Below, in pieces: positions 1 through 5,285 of a stretch of DNA of 6,587 bases. Numbering within the stretch: position 1 is the first letter of the stretch; each line of letters starts with the position of its first letter. The translations under genes were made by a program, and so were the position numbers. The DNA is from an uncultured Actinoplanes sp. (GTDB lineage Bacteria; Actinomycetota; Actinomycetes; Mycobacteriales; Micromonosporaceae). The notes below the pieces were generated by a model. It was not told the DNA's origin, did not search any database, and saw only the letters and a program-made list of their open reading frames with translations. The DNA lies in contig CAKUMG010000329.1 of NCBI GenBank assembly GCA_934667465.1, positions 1-6,587 on the forward strand, in the 5' to 3' direction.

Positions 1-183
1 GCCCTGGCCCTGGTCGACCTCGGCGACCTGCTCAACGCGGCCCGCCGCCGCCCGCAGGCCCGCCGCGTCCTGCGCGACGGCCTGGAACTGGCCCAGTCCT
101 GCGGCTCCCCGGCCCTGTCCGCCCGCGCCGAACGCCTCGCCCGCGGCCGCACCTCCCCACCCCGCCAGGGGCCCCTGGGCTGA
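1..183 (+). CDS. C-terminal fragment of a helical-repeat (TPR-like) protein, probably a large LuxR/ATPase-type regulator
   Basis: The frame is open from the first base to the TGA at 181-183 and gives 60 residues; the start lies outside the window. The fragment is Ala/Leu/Arg-rich with paired amphipathic helices: LVDLGDLLNAARRRPQARRV, then LRDGLELAQSCGSPALSARA. This pattern (x-LG-LL--A-RR--AR--LR-GLELA--CG--AL-ARA) is what I know from the last TPR-like repeats of large ATPase/LuxR (LAL-type) or AfsR-like regulators of actinomycetes. In LAL proteins a LuxR helix-turn-helix usually follows; here the protein stops about ten residues after the last helix, so DNA binding, if any, must lie upstream. 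The next gene starts 4 nt downstream, so cotranscription is likely. The repeat character is seen; the regulator family is inferred and could be another TPR protein. Confidence 0.6.
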   Translation, partial: ALALVDLGDLLNAARRRPQARRVLRDGLELAQSCGSPALSARAERLARGRTSPPRQGPLG

Positions 184-187
184 CGCC

Positions 188-625
188 GTGACCGACGAGG
201 TGCTGAACCGGCTGATCGATGCGCTCGCGGCGCAGGTCGAAGCCACCGCAGGCCGCACCCTCGCCCCGGGCGCCGCCGTGGCGCTGGCCGACCTGACCCG
301 GGACGAGTCCCGCCTGATCTTCGCCGCCGCGGGCCACGACGTCCACTACGGCACGGACAACCAGCGGACGGCCGACCTCATCCGGCTCATCACCGACGTG
401 CAGCGCCCGGCGGCCGGCGCCTCCCTCCGCCCGGGCGACGAGGTGCACCTGGTCCAGGAGTTGCTGCCGCCCGAGGATCGCAGCGGCGTGCCCTGGGGGG
501 ACGGGGTCACCTATGTCGTCCGCTACGTCGGGGACGACGGAACGGTCGACGTGCAGCCGGAACTGACCGAGGACTACGTCATCGAAACGGTCCCGGTGGC
601 GGCGATCCGCCCGAAGGCGCGCTGA
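188..625 (+). CDS. Hypothetical protein, 145 aa, possible SH3-like C-terminal domain
   Basis: I do not recognise this protein. It begins with GTG at 188, 4 nt after the previous stop, with no good Shine-Dalgarno sequence (an AGGGG at 167-171 is too distant), which suggests translational coupling. It is acidic and has no cysteine, signal peptide or membrane segment. Residues 3-20, 37-49 and 57-72 look helical. Residues 81-142 look like a small beta barrel: RPGDEVHLV, then VTYVVRYVGDDGTVDV, then VIETVPVAAIRP, a rhythm seen in SH3/KOW-like folds where a strand starts after RPGD and a turn is made at GDDG. Codon use matches the neighbours, so the gene is very likely real. No function can be given; position suggests a partner of the preceding protein or of the membrane protein that follows. 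Confidence 0.82.
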   Translation: MTDEVLNRLIDALAAQVEATAGRTLAPGAAVALADLTRDESRLIFAAAGHDVHYGTDNQRTADLIRLITDVQRPAAGASLRPGDEVHLVQELLPPEDRSGVPWGDGVTYVVRYVGDDGTVDVQPELTEDYVIETVPVAAIRPKAR

Positions 626-626
626 C

Positions 627-644
627 CCCGGCCGGTTCGCCGGG
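627..644 (+). terminator. Short GC hairpin just after the 145-aa gene
   Basis: CCCGGC (627-632) pairs with GCCGGG (639-644) around a 6-nt loop, starting 2 nt after the TGA at 623-625. There is no U-tract. It may attenuate transcription between the two small genes, but a 6-bp GC stem is common by chance at this composition. Confidence 0.25.
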
Positions 645-670
645 CGCGCGGCGCGGGTAAGCGGTCCACT

Positions 671-1159
671 GTGTACGCGTCGACGATGTTCCTGAGCCTC
701 GGCTGGTGCTCCGTCCTGCTGCTGATCGGGGGACTGCTGTTCGGCGACGTCAACGGTGTCGTCGTCACGCTGATGGCCGCGCTGATCGTGGCCGCCGGCA
801 CGTGGCTGGCCCTGCTGCGCAAGCGGCCGCCCGCCCGGTCGGTGCGGCGGAGCCGGGTGTTCGTCGCCCTGTCCGCGCTGGTCGTGGCGGGTCTCGGAGT
901 GGCCCTGATCGCCGGGGCCGGCTTCGGTGAGGTGCCGCTGGTGGTGACGACCGGCACGGCGCTGGCGGCCGCGTTGCTCTGTGCCGGGCTCGCCTGCCAC
1001 CCGCAGCGGCCGCGCGGGGAGGAAGTGCGCTGGTGGGTGACGTTCGCGCTGACCTCCGCCGGAGCGGCGGTCGTCATGGGCGATGGGACGCCCGTCGTGA
1101 TGGGCTACCTCTTCGGGCTCATGACCCGGGTGCTGGGGCGCTACCTGCCCATGAAGTGA
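671..1159 (+). CDS. Small multi-pass membrane protein of unknown function, 162 aa
   Basis: Hydrophobic throughout, with predicted membrane segments at about residues 6-25, 28-49, 63-84 and 88-108, and one or two more in 121-157. A basic loop (residues 50-62, LRKRPPARSVRRS) lies between segments 2 and 3 and should face the cytoplasm. A second polar loop (109-120, CHPQRPRGEEVR) precedes a WW pair. No catalytic or transporter motif is visible and I do not recognise the family. The GTG at 671 lacks a clear ribosome binding site; an ATG at 686 (residue 6) is a reasonable alternative start and would still keep the first segment. The gene follows the 145-aa gene by 45 nt on the same strand and ends 1 nt before the first copy of the 39-bp repeat. 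Codon bias supports a real gene. Confidence 0.78.
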   Translation: MYASTMFLSLGWCSVLLLIGGLLFGDVNGVVVTLMAALIVAAGTWLALLRKRPPARSVRRSRVFVALSALVVAGLGVALIAGAGFGEVPLVVTTGTALAAALLCAGLACHPQRPRGEEVRWWVTFALTSAGAAVVMGDGTPVVMGYLFGLMTRVLGRYLPMK

Positions 1160-1160
1160 C

Positions 1161-1199
1161 GCCGGGGACGGCAGGTCCGCCCGGATGGTCGCGGCAGAG
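1161..1199 (-). repeat. 39-bp dispersed repeat, copy 1 (minus orientation)
   Basis: On the minus strand it runs from CTCTGCCGCG (1199 side) to CGTCCCCGGC (1161 side) and is identical at all 39 positions to 2157-2195 and 3849-3887. Identity with copy 2 extends to 43 bp (1161-1203). Inside is a bulged hairpin: CCGG, a 2-nt GC bulge, GGAC, loop CTGCC, then GTCC and CCGG. It starts 1 nt after the TGA of the membrane-protein gene. A small dyad, CCGTG-C-CACGG, lies next to it at 1200-1210. Confidence 0.93.
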
Positions 1200-1305
1200 C
1201 CGTGCCACGGCAGCCACCTCGCGGCGGAGAGCCGGGGCGCCTGCCGGCCCGGCACGTGGACGACCTCGGGCGCTACCGAGCCCGTACCAAATCATGATCC
1301 TGATC
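1161..1305 (+). repeat. Left arm of an imperfect inverted repeat framing the PrsW gene
   Basis: Read from the outer end inward, this arm matches the reverse complement of 2080-2195 in collinear blocks: 43 bp identical (1161-1203 with 2153-2195), CCTCGCG (1217-1223 with 2134-2140), CACGTG (1253-1258 with 2114-2119), CCGAGCCCGTAC (1276-1287 with 2102-2113), ATCATGA (1291-1297 with its complement near 2085-2091) and TGATC (1301-1305 with 2080-2084). The arm is 29 nt longer than its partner because of gaps in the middle. The 43-bp and 12-bp blocks are well beyond chance; the two short middle blocks alone would not be. The inner end lies inside the PrsW reading frame and encodes its last ten residues and stop. 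Confidence 0.75.
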
Positions 1306-2091
1306 TCTCGGCGCCCATTGCACATGCTCGGCGAACGCGCGGTAGCGGTGCAGTGCGACGAACAACCAGCCGAGACTGAGCGCACCCAGCACGACGAACG
1401 TCCACACGCCCGAGAACGTGTCCCAGGCGGTGTGCATGGCGACCGCGCCGGCGAAGGTGGCGAGGAAGGCGAGCAGCTTCTTGCCCGTCGGGGTGGCGAC
1501 CAGCGCCCACAGCGCGCCGCAGGTGAGGCCGGTCCAGGCGGTGTGACCGGCGGGTGCGGTCAGGCCGCGGACGAAGAGCGTCTCCTGCACCGCGCCGATG
1601 CTGCCCTGCGAGCTGAGCAGCGCCGAGAAGCCGTAGCCCATCGTCTCCAGCGCGGCGAAACCCATGCCGGAGGCGACGCCGATGACCAGCCCGTCCGACG
1701 GCAGCCGGCGGCCGTGCCGGGCGAGCAGCACGAACAGCAGGATCACCGGCACGATCAGCTTCGCGGCCTCCTCGATGACCGCGACGACCACCATGGGGAG
1801 GGCGCCGAGGTCGCGCAGCGCGTCGTACTCGAGCGTGCCGGCGACGACGACCCCGATCACGCCGCCGAAGAACGCGGCCACGACCAGCGCGGACGGCGGC
1901 ACCTGCCAGCGCCCGGTGCGCCCCTGCGCGAACGTCAGGAACGCCAGCGGCACGACTGTCGCACCGAGCAGCAGCAGGGCCGGGACGAAGTTGGGGTTCT
2001 GCGTACGGACGAGGGTCCGCAGCACGACGACGTAGAGGATGAGGCCGACGGCGAGGACGCCGAGCCAGGCGAACCGGCGGATCAAATTCAT
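1273..2091 (-). CDS. PrsW-family intramembrane metalloprotease
   Basis: A polytopic membrane protein of 272 aa from the ATG at 2091-2089; a TTG at 2100 would add three residues. Numbering from that TTG, the PrsW hallmarks are in order: E110-E111-A-A-K114 inside a hydrophobic segment (VVVAVIEEAAKLIVPVILL), GMGFAALETMGYG (145-157, E152), GHTAWTG (185-191, H186) and MHTAWD (222-227, H223). The two Glu and the two His are the expected metal and catalytic residues of the PrsW/CPBP-like clan. About eight membrane segments are visible. In Bacillus subtilis, PrsW starts the breakdown of the anti-sigma factor RsiW; the substrate here is unknown and no sigma/anti-sigma pair is present in the window. 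It lies downstream of marR on the same strand with about 106 nt between. There is no Shine-Dalgarno sequence, so a leaderless transcript is possible. Both ends of the frame fall inside the arms of an inverted repeat, and the tail DQDHDLVRAR may be recruited from repeat sequence. Confidence 0.88.
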   Translation of the reverse strand: MNLIRRFAWLGVLAVGLILYVVVLRTLVRTQNPNFVPALLLLGATVVPLAFLTFAQGRTGRWQVPPSALVVAAFFGGVIGVVVAGTLEYDALRDLGALPMVVVAVIEEAAKLIVPVILLFVLLARHGRRLPSDGLVIGVASGMGFAALETMGYGFSALLSSQGSIGAVQETLFVRGLTAPAGHTAWTGLTCGALWALVATPTGKKLLAFLATFAGAVAMHTAWDTFSGVWTFVVLGALSLGWLFVALHRYRAFAEHVQWAPRDQDHDLVRAR

Positions 2092-2098
2092 GATAATC

Positions 2099-2104
2099 AA
2101 CGTA
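2099..2104 (-). promoter_or_regulatory. Possible -10 element for the PrsW gene
   Basis: On the minus strand TACGTT fits the actinobacterial TANNNT pattern and lies 7 nt before the ATG at 2091, which would put the transcript start at or next to the start codon. No convincing -35 is seen. The element is in the right inverted-repeat arm; the left arm has a 4-nt deletion at the same place. Confidence 0.3.
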
Positions 2105-2156
2105 CGGGCTCGGCACGTGTCCTGGCTTCACGACGCGAGGAATTGCCGCGGGACGG

Positions 2157-2195
2157 CTCTGCCGCGACCATCCGGGCGGACCTGCCGTCCCCGGC
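2157..2195 (+). repeat. 39-bp dispersed repeat, copy 2 (plus orientation)
   Basis: Identical to copies 1 and 3 over 39 bp. With copy 3 the identity continues through CTTC to 43 bp (2157-2199 with 3849-3891). The internal hairpin is at 2172-2194. On the minus strand the repeat begins 2 nt after the marR stop codon, the same arrangement and orientation relative to the gene as copy 1. It lies between marR and the PrsW gene, so a transcript running through both would carry the hairpin. Confidence 0.93.
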
Positions 2196-2197
2196 CT

Positions 2198-2650
2198 TCA
2201 CCCGTCAGCGCCCGGGCGCGCATTGAGGTTGTGGTGCTCGAGCAGCCGGGACAGCAGGTCGGTCAGCCGTTCGCGGTCCGCGGGCGACAACGGATCCAGC
2301 AGTTGTTCCTGACGCTCGGCCAGCTGCTTCTCCAGCCGCCGCAGCTGGCGCCTGCCCGCGGTGGTGAGGGAGATGACGTTGCGGCGGCGGTCGGCGGGGT
2401 CGGGGGCGCGCTCGACGAGGTGGCGCTCGGCGAGCTCGTTGACCGCCGCGACCATGTCGCTGAGGTGGATGCCGCTGCGGCGGCCCAGCATCGCCTGGCT
2501 CGCCGGGCCGTGCTGCTCGAGCGTCGCCAGCAGGCGGTAGTGGTAGCCGCGGGAGCCCGCGGCGGCGAACCCGTCCGTCACCAGGCGGTGGGCGTGCTGG
2601 GCGGTCTGGGTGAGCAGCCAGCTGGGCAGGCGCTCCCACGCGTTCTCCAT
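2198..2650 (-). CDS. MarR-family transcriptional regulator
   Basis: 150 aa, the usual length for this winged-helix family, which acts as a cytoplasmic dimer and normally releases DNA when a small, often phenolic or lipophilic, ligand binds. An N-terminal helix (residues 4-30) is followed by [20 protein letters not shown], the recognition region [27 protein letters not shown] (about 55-81), then the wing [20 protein letters not shown] (83-102) with the characteristic D-x-R-R/N-x-x-x-L-T pattern, and a C-terminal dimerisation helix pair (103-142). It is divergent from the epoxide hydrolase gene across 77 bp that hold repeated AACGA sites, so it very likely represses itself and the hydrolase. 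The ATG at 2650 has no Shine-Dalgarno sequence, while a TAGACT -10-like box ends 6 nt upstream, suggesting a leaderless mRNA. The inducing ligand cannot be told from sequence. Confidence 0.93.
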   Translation of the reverse strand: MENAWERLPSWLLTQTAQHAHRLVTDGFAAAGSRGYHYRLLATLEQHGPASQAMLGRRSGIHLSDMVAAVNELAERHLVERAPDPADRRRNVISLTTAGRRQLRRLEKQLAERQEQLLDPLSPADRERLTDLLSRLLEHHNLNARPGADG

Positions 2651-2656
2651 GTGAGA

Positions 2657-2662
2657 AGTCTA
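2657..2662 (-). promoter_or_regulatory. Candidate marR -10 box, leaderless promoter
   Basis: TAGACT on the minus strand matches TANNNT and ends 6 nt before the marR ATG, so transcription would begin at about the A of ATG. It overlaps the first base of the palindromic operator at 2662-2672. A -35 is weak (TTGGTG about 15 bp upstream). Confidence 0.45.
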
Positions 2663-2716
2663 ACGAATCGTTCGGGCCACCAACGAATGCGATAACGTTC
2701 GGCGCACTAACGATTC
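2662..2716. promoter_or_regulatory. Candidate MarR operator sites between divergent marR and epoxide hydrolase genes
   Basis: Three related sites: a perfect odd palindrome AACGA-A-TCGTT (2662-2672); AACGAATG (2682-2689), whose flank carries the palindrome AACGTT (2694-2699); and CTAACGATTC (2707-2716), which resembles the start of the first site. AACGA begins at 2662, 2682 and 2709, about two and then two and a half helical turns apart. The first site abuts the marR -10 box and the third lies next to the hydrolase ribosome binding site, so a bound dimer could block both genes. The repeats are seen; binding by this MarR is inferred. Confidence 0.6.
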
Positions 2717-2720
2717 CCCC

Positions 2721-2725
2721 GGAGG
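2721..2725 (+). promoter_or_regulatory. Ribosome binding site of the epoxide hydrolase
   Basis: A consensus GGAGG lies only 2 nt before the ATG at 2728 but 8 nt before an in-frame GTG at 2734. The spacing favours GTG as the true start, which would remove only the first two residues (M-T). Confidence 0.6.
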
Positions 2726-2727
2726 TC

Positions 2728-3807
2728 ATGACCGTGATCAGGCCGTTCCGCATCGAGATCCCGCAGACCGCGCTCGACGACCTGCACGACCGGCTCGCCC
2801 GCACCCGCTGGCCGAACGAGGTGGACGGCGCCGGGTGGAACTACGGGTTCCCGCTCACCCGGCTCCGTGAGCTGGCCGCGCACTGGCACACCGGCTACGA
2901 CTGGCGGCGGCACGAGGCCGCGCTCAACGAGCTGCCGCACTTCACCACCGCGATCGACGGCCAGAACATCCACTTCGTGCACGTCCGCTCCCCGCGCCCG
3001 GCCGCGCTCCCGTTGATCCTGACGCACGGCTGGCCCGGCTCGTTCCTGGAGTTCCTCGACGTGATCGGGCCGCTGTCGCGCGACTTCCACCTGGTGGTCC
3101 CGTCGATCCCGGGGTTCGGCTTCTCCGGGCCGACCTGCGAGCGGGGCTGGGACCTCACCCGGGTGGCGCGCGCGTGGGCCGAGCTCATGCGCCGCCTCGG
3201 CTACGACCGCTACGGCGCCCAGGGCGGCGACTTCGGGGCCGGCATCTCGCTGGCGCTCGGCGCCGTCGCCCCCGAACGGGTCGCCGGCGTGCACGTCAAC
3301 TACCTGCCGACCCGCCCCGACCCCCAGGTCACCCTGTCCGCCGCCGACGAGGCCCGGCTCGACAAGATCCGGCAGCTGATGGCGAACCGCCCGCCCTTCC
3401 AGGCGCTGCAGGCCCACACCCCGCAGACGCTCGGCTACGCGCTGACCGACTCGCCGGTGGGCCAGCTCGCCTGGATCGCCGAGCGCTTCGCCCAGTGGAC
3501 CGACCCGCGCACACCGGTCAGCGACGAGCGCATGCTCACCGACGTCTCGCTCTACTGGCTGACCGCCACCGCCGCCTCCTCGGCCCGGCTGCACCGCGAG
3601 GCCGAGCGCCGCACCGAGCCCTGCCCCGCCCCGGTCGGCGTGGCCGTCTTCCCCCACGACATCACGCAGCCGGTGCGCCCCCTCGCCGAGCGCCTTTACG
3701 ACATCCGGCACTGGTCCGAGTTCGACCGCGGCGGCCACTTCGCCGCCATGGAGGTCCCGGACCTGCTCGCCGCCGACATCAGCGCCTTCTTCCACCCGCT
3801 GACGTAG
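2728..3807 (+). CDS. Epoxide hydrolase, alpha/beta-hydrolase fold with N-terminal EHN domain
   Basis: 359 aa from the ATG (357 from the GTG at 2734). The N-terminal epoxide-hydrolase domain opens with [20 protein letters not shown] and continues through RTRWP and the GW-NYGFPL region to about residue 90. The catalytic domain has the oxyanion motif HGWPGS (100-105, H-G-x-P type), GFGFSGP (129-135), the nucleophile Asp168 in GAQGGDFGA, a Tyr237 in [15 protein letters not shown] that fits the lid tyrosine, the likely charge-relay Asp311 in FPHDI, and the catalytic His337 in GGHFAAME. This is the microsomal/juvenile-hormone-type epoxide hydrolase family, which opens epoxides to vicinal diols through an alkyl-enzyme ester. 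No signal peptide or membrane anchor is seen, so it should be cytoplasmic. It is divergent from marR with operator-like repeats between, consistent with induction by a lipophilic or toxic compound. The substrate is unknown; all key residues are present, so activity is expected. Confidence 0.95.
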   Translation: MTVIRPFRIEIPQTALDDLHDRLARTRWPNEVDGAGWNYGFPLTRLRELAAHWHTGYDWRRHEAALNELPHFTTAIDGQNIHFVHVRSPRPAALPLILTHGWPGSFLEFLDVIGPLSRDFHLVVPSIPGFGFSGPTCERGWDLTRVARAWAELMRRLGYDRYGAQGGDFGAGISLALGAVAPERVAGVHVNYLPTRPDPQVTLSAADEARLDKIRQLMANRPPFQALQAHTPQTLGYALTDSPVGQLAWIAERFAQWTDPRTPVSDERMLTDVSLYWLTATAASSARLHREAERRTEPCPAPVGVAVFPHDITQPVRPLAERLYDIRHWSEFDRGGHFAAMEVPDLLAADISAFFHPLT

Positions 3808-3848
3808 AAGACCACTTCGGTCAGCGCCAGAGCCACGGCAAGCGCCAC

Positions 3849-3887
3849 CTCTGCCGCGACCATCCGGGCGGACCTGCCGTCCCCGGC
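3849..3887 (+). repeat. 39-bp dispersed repeat, copy 3 (plus orientation)
   Basis: Identical to copies 1 and 2 over 39 bp and to copy 2 over 43 bp (to 3891). It lies 41 nt after the epoxide hydrolase stop and 22 nt before the terminator hairpin. Relative to the hydrolase it is in the opposite orientation to that seen after the other two genes. The longer arm sequences found with copies 1 and 2 are not recognisable here, so it is a solo copy. Confidence 0.93.
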
Positions 3888-3909
3888 CTTCGGGCAGGCT
3901 CAGGAAACA

Positions 3910-3942
3910 GCGAAGCCCGCGCTCAGGGAGCGCGGGCTTCGC
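3910..3942. terminator. Perfect 15-bp hairpin, probable bidirectional terminator
   Basis: GCGAAGCCCGCGCTC (3910-3924) pairs without mismatch with GAGCGCGGGCTTCGC (3928-3942) across the 3-nt loop AGG. It lies between the convergent epoxide hydrolase and efflux genes, so it can serve both. There is no long U-tract on either side, as is usual for actinomycete terminators. Confidence 0.88.
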
Positions 3943-3995
3943 CGGATGTGTCGTTCGTCGGTGCGCGACCACGTGATCGGTGGCCGGCCGACGTG

Positions 3996-5285
3996 TCAGT
4001 GCGCGACGACGACGCCCTCGGTGGGCACGTCGGCCGGCAGGGTGCGGGGCCGGACGACCAGGTGCAGCACCACGTTGGCGGCGATCATGCCGCCGGCGAT
4101 GACGAGGGCCATGCCGACCGCGTCCGAGCCGAGGATGCCGACCAGTGGGGCCGACAGCGCGCCGACGCCGAACTGGACCGCGCCGAGCAGGGCCGCCGCC
4201 GTGCCGGCCGCCTCGCCGTGGCGGGAGAGTGCCAGGGCCGGGGCGTTCGGCATCGCGAAGCCGGCCGACGCGAGGACCAGCCACAGCGGGATCAGGATGC
4301 CGAAGATGCCGCCGAAGCCGGTCGCCGCGCAGAGCAGCAGGACGAGGCCGGCGACCGCGCCCGCGATCAGCGAGGTGACCAGGATCCGGGCCGGGGACCA
4401 GCGGCGCAGCAGGCGCACGTTGAGCTGGGTGGCGACGATCAGGCCGACCGCGCCGGCGCCGAAGACGAAGCCGAACTGCTGCTCGGACATGCCGTACTCG
4501 TCCTGGAAGACGAAGGACGACCCCGACACGTACGCGAACATGGCCGCCATGGCGAGACCCGCGACCAGGATCAGGCCCAGGTAGGCCCGGTCGCGGAACA
4601 GCCCGCGGTAGTCGCGCAGCGTGCCGGCCACGCCGCCGTTGCGCCGGCGCTCGGCGGGCAGCGTCTCGCGCAGCCCGAGGGCGGTGACCGCCAGGATCGC
4701 GACGCCGAACAGGGCGAGCACCACGAAGACGCCGCGCCACGAGGTCCAGTTGAGGACGATACCGCCCAGGGTGGGCGCCAGGATCGGGGCGGCACCCATC
4801 ACCAGCATCAGCCGGGACAGCAGCTTGGCAGCGGGCAGCCCGGTGAAGAGGTCGCGCACGACTGCCATCGCGATGACGGCGGCGGCCGCGGCGCCGAGGC
4901 CCTGCAGCACGCGCAGCGCGCCGAGGACCGCCAGGTTGGGGGCGATCACGCAGAGCAGCGAGGCGAAGATGTGCACGGCCACGCCGGCGAGCAGCGGCCC
5001 GCGCCGCCCGACCGCGTCGGACAGCGGGCCCATCAGCAGCTGGCCGAGGGCCAGGCCGGCGAGCGTGCCGGTCAGCGTGAGCTGCACCGCCGCGCCCGTG
5101 GTGTTCAGGTCGGTCACGATCGTCGGCAGGGCCGGCAGGTACATGTCGATGGTGAGCGGCCCGATGGCGATCAGGAAGCCGAGCACGAGCACGAGCCGCA
5201 CCCGCGCGCCCGTCGACATCAACTCGCCGGGGGTGGCATCGGGCCGCGGGACAGCGACGGCCTCGCGGCCGGGCGCCTGGGTCAT
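3996..5285 (-). CDS. Bcr/CflA-family multidrug efflux MFS transporter
   Basis: 429 aa from the ATG at 5285, with twelve hydrophobic segments between about residues 28 and 415. Family marks in order: IDMYLPALPTI (46-56), typical of the Bcr/CflA branch of the 12-segment drug:proton antiporters; the motif A loop GQLLMGPLSDAVGRRGPLL (81-99); RVLQGLGAAAAAVIAMAVVRD (125-145), the helix 4-5 signature; and a cytoplasmic central loop rich in R and E (LPAERRRNGGVAGTLRDYRG). It should sit in the cell membrane and export small toxic compounds or antibiotics using the proton gradient. GGATGGA 7 nt upstream supports this start; an ATG at 5297 adds four residues (M-D-S-F) and cannot be excluded. It is a single-gene unit, with terminators at 3910-3942 downstream and 5436-5478 upstream. 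The 150 nt before the gene hold no obvious promoter; a GTCAC/GTGAC pair at 5313-5317 and 5341-5345 is weak. The substrate is unknown. Confidence 0.93.
   Translation of the reverse strand: MTQAPGREAVAVPRPDATPGELMSTGARVRLVLVLGFLIAIGPLTIDMYLPALPTIVTDLNTTGAAVQLTLTGTLAGLALGQLLMGPLSDAVGRRGPLLAGVAVHIFASLLCVIAPNLAVLGALRVLQGLGAAAAAVIAMAVVRDLFTGLPAAKLLSRLMLVMGAAPILAPTLGGIVLNWTSWRGVFVVLALFGVAILAVTALGLRETLPAERRRNGGVAGTLRDYRGLFRDRAYLGLILVAGLAMAAMFAYVSGSSFVFQDEYGMSEQQFGFVFGAGAVGLIVATQLNVRLLRRWSPARILVTSLIAGAVAGLVLLLCAATGFGGIFGILIPLWLVLASAGFAMPNAPALALSRHGEAAGTAAALLGAVQFGVGALSAPLVGILGSDAVGMALVIAGGMIAANVVLHLVVRPRTLPADVPTEGVVVAH

Larger units (their letters stand above)
2080..2195 (-). repeat. Right arm of the inverted repeat framing the PrsW gene
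   Basis: Partner of 1161-1305. Its outer 43 bp (2153-2195) contain dispersed-repeat copy 2; GTACGGGCTCGG (2102-2113) is the exact complement of 1276-1287; GATCA (2080-2084) and TCATGAT (2088-2094) match the inner end of the left arm with three mismatches and a 4-nt indel. The arm contains the PrsW start codon and its first four codons (M-N-L-I). Confidence 0.75.

Noticed and set aside
165..178. Perfect 14-bp palindrome CCAGGGGCCCCTGG
   Set aside because: It lies inside the coding end of the first gene and is made of G/C runs. No loop is possible without losing stem, so it has no supported role.
32..1255. 407-codon minus-strand open frame covering the first three genes
   Set aside because: It is antisense to genes with normal codon bias. 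Its first residues (GSAATIRADLPSPA) are only the 39-bp repeat translated; the same peptide appears in other shadow frames for that reason.
1033..2226. Long plus-strand open frame of 397 codons across the PrsW gene
   Set aside because: It is the antisense shadow of the protease gene. The product is low-complexity (R, G, E, H, D, Q) with no fold-like pattern, whereas the minus frame has full PrsW motifs.
1161..3887. CRISPR array or attachment sites
   Set aside because: The three repeat copies are 957 and 1653 bp apart, in mixed orientation, with genes between them and no integrase or cas gene, so neither reading fits.
2707..4740. 677-codon minus-strand open frame
   Set aside because: It is out of frame with the efflux gene and antisense to the epoxide hydrolase; both have clear domains in their own frames.
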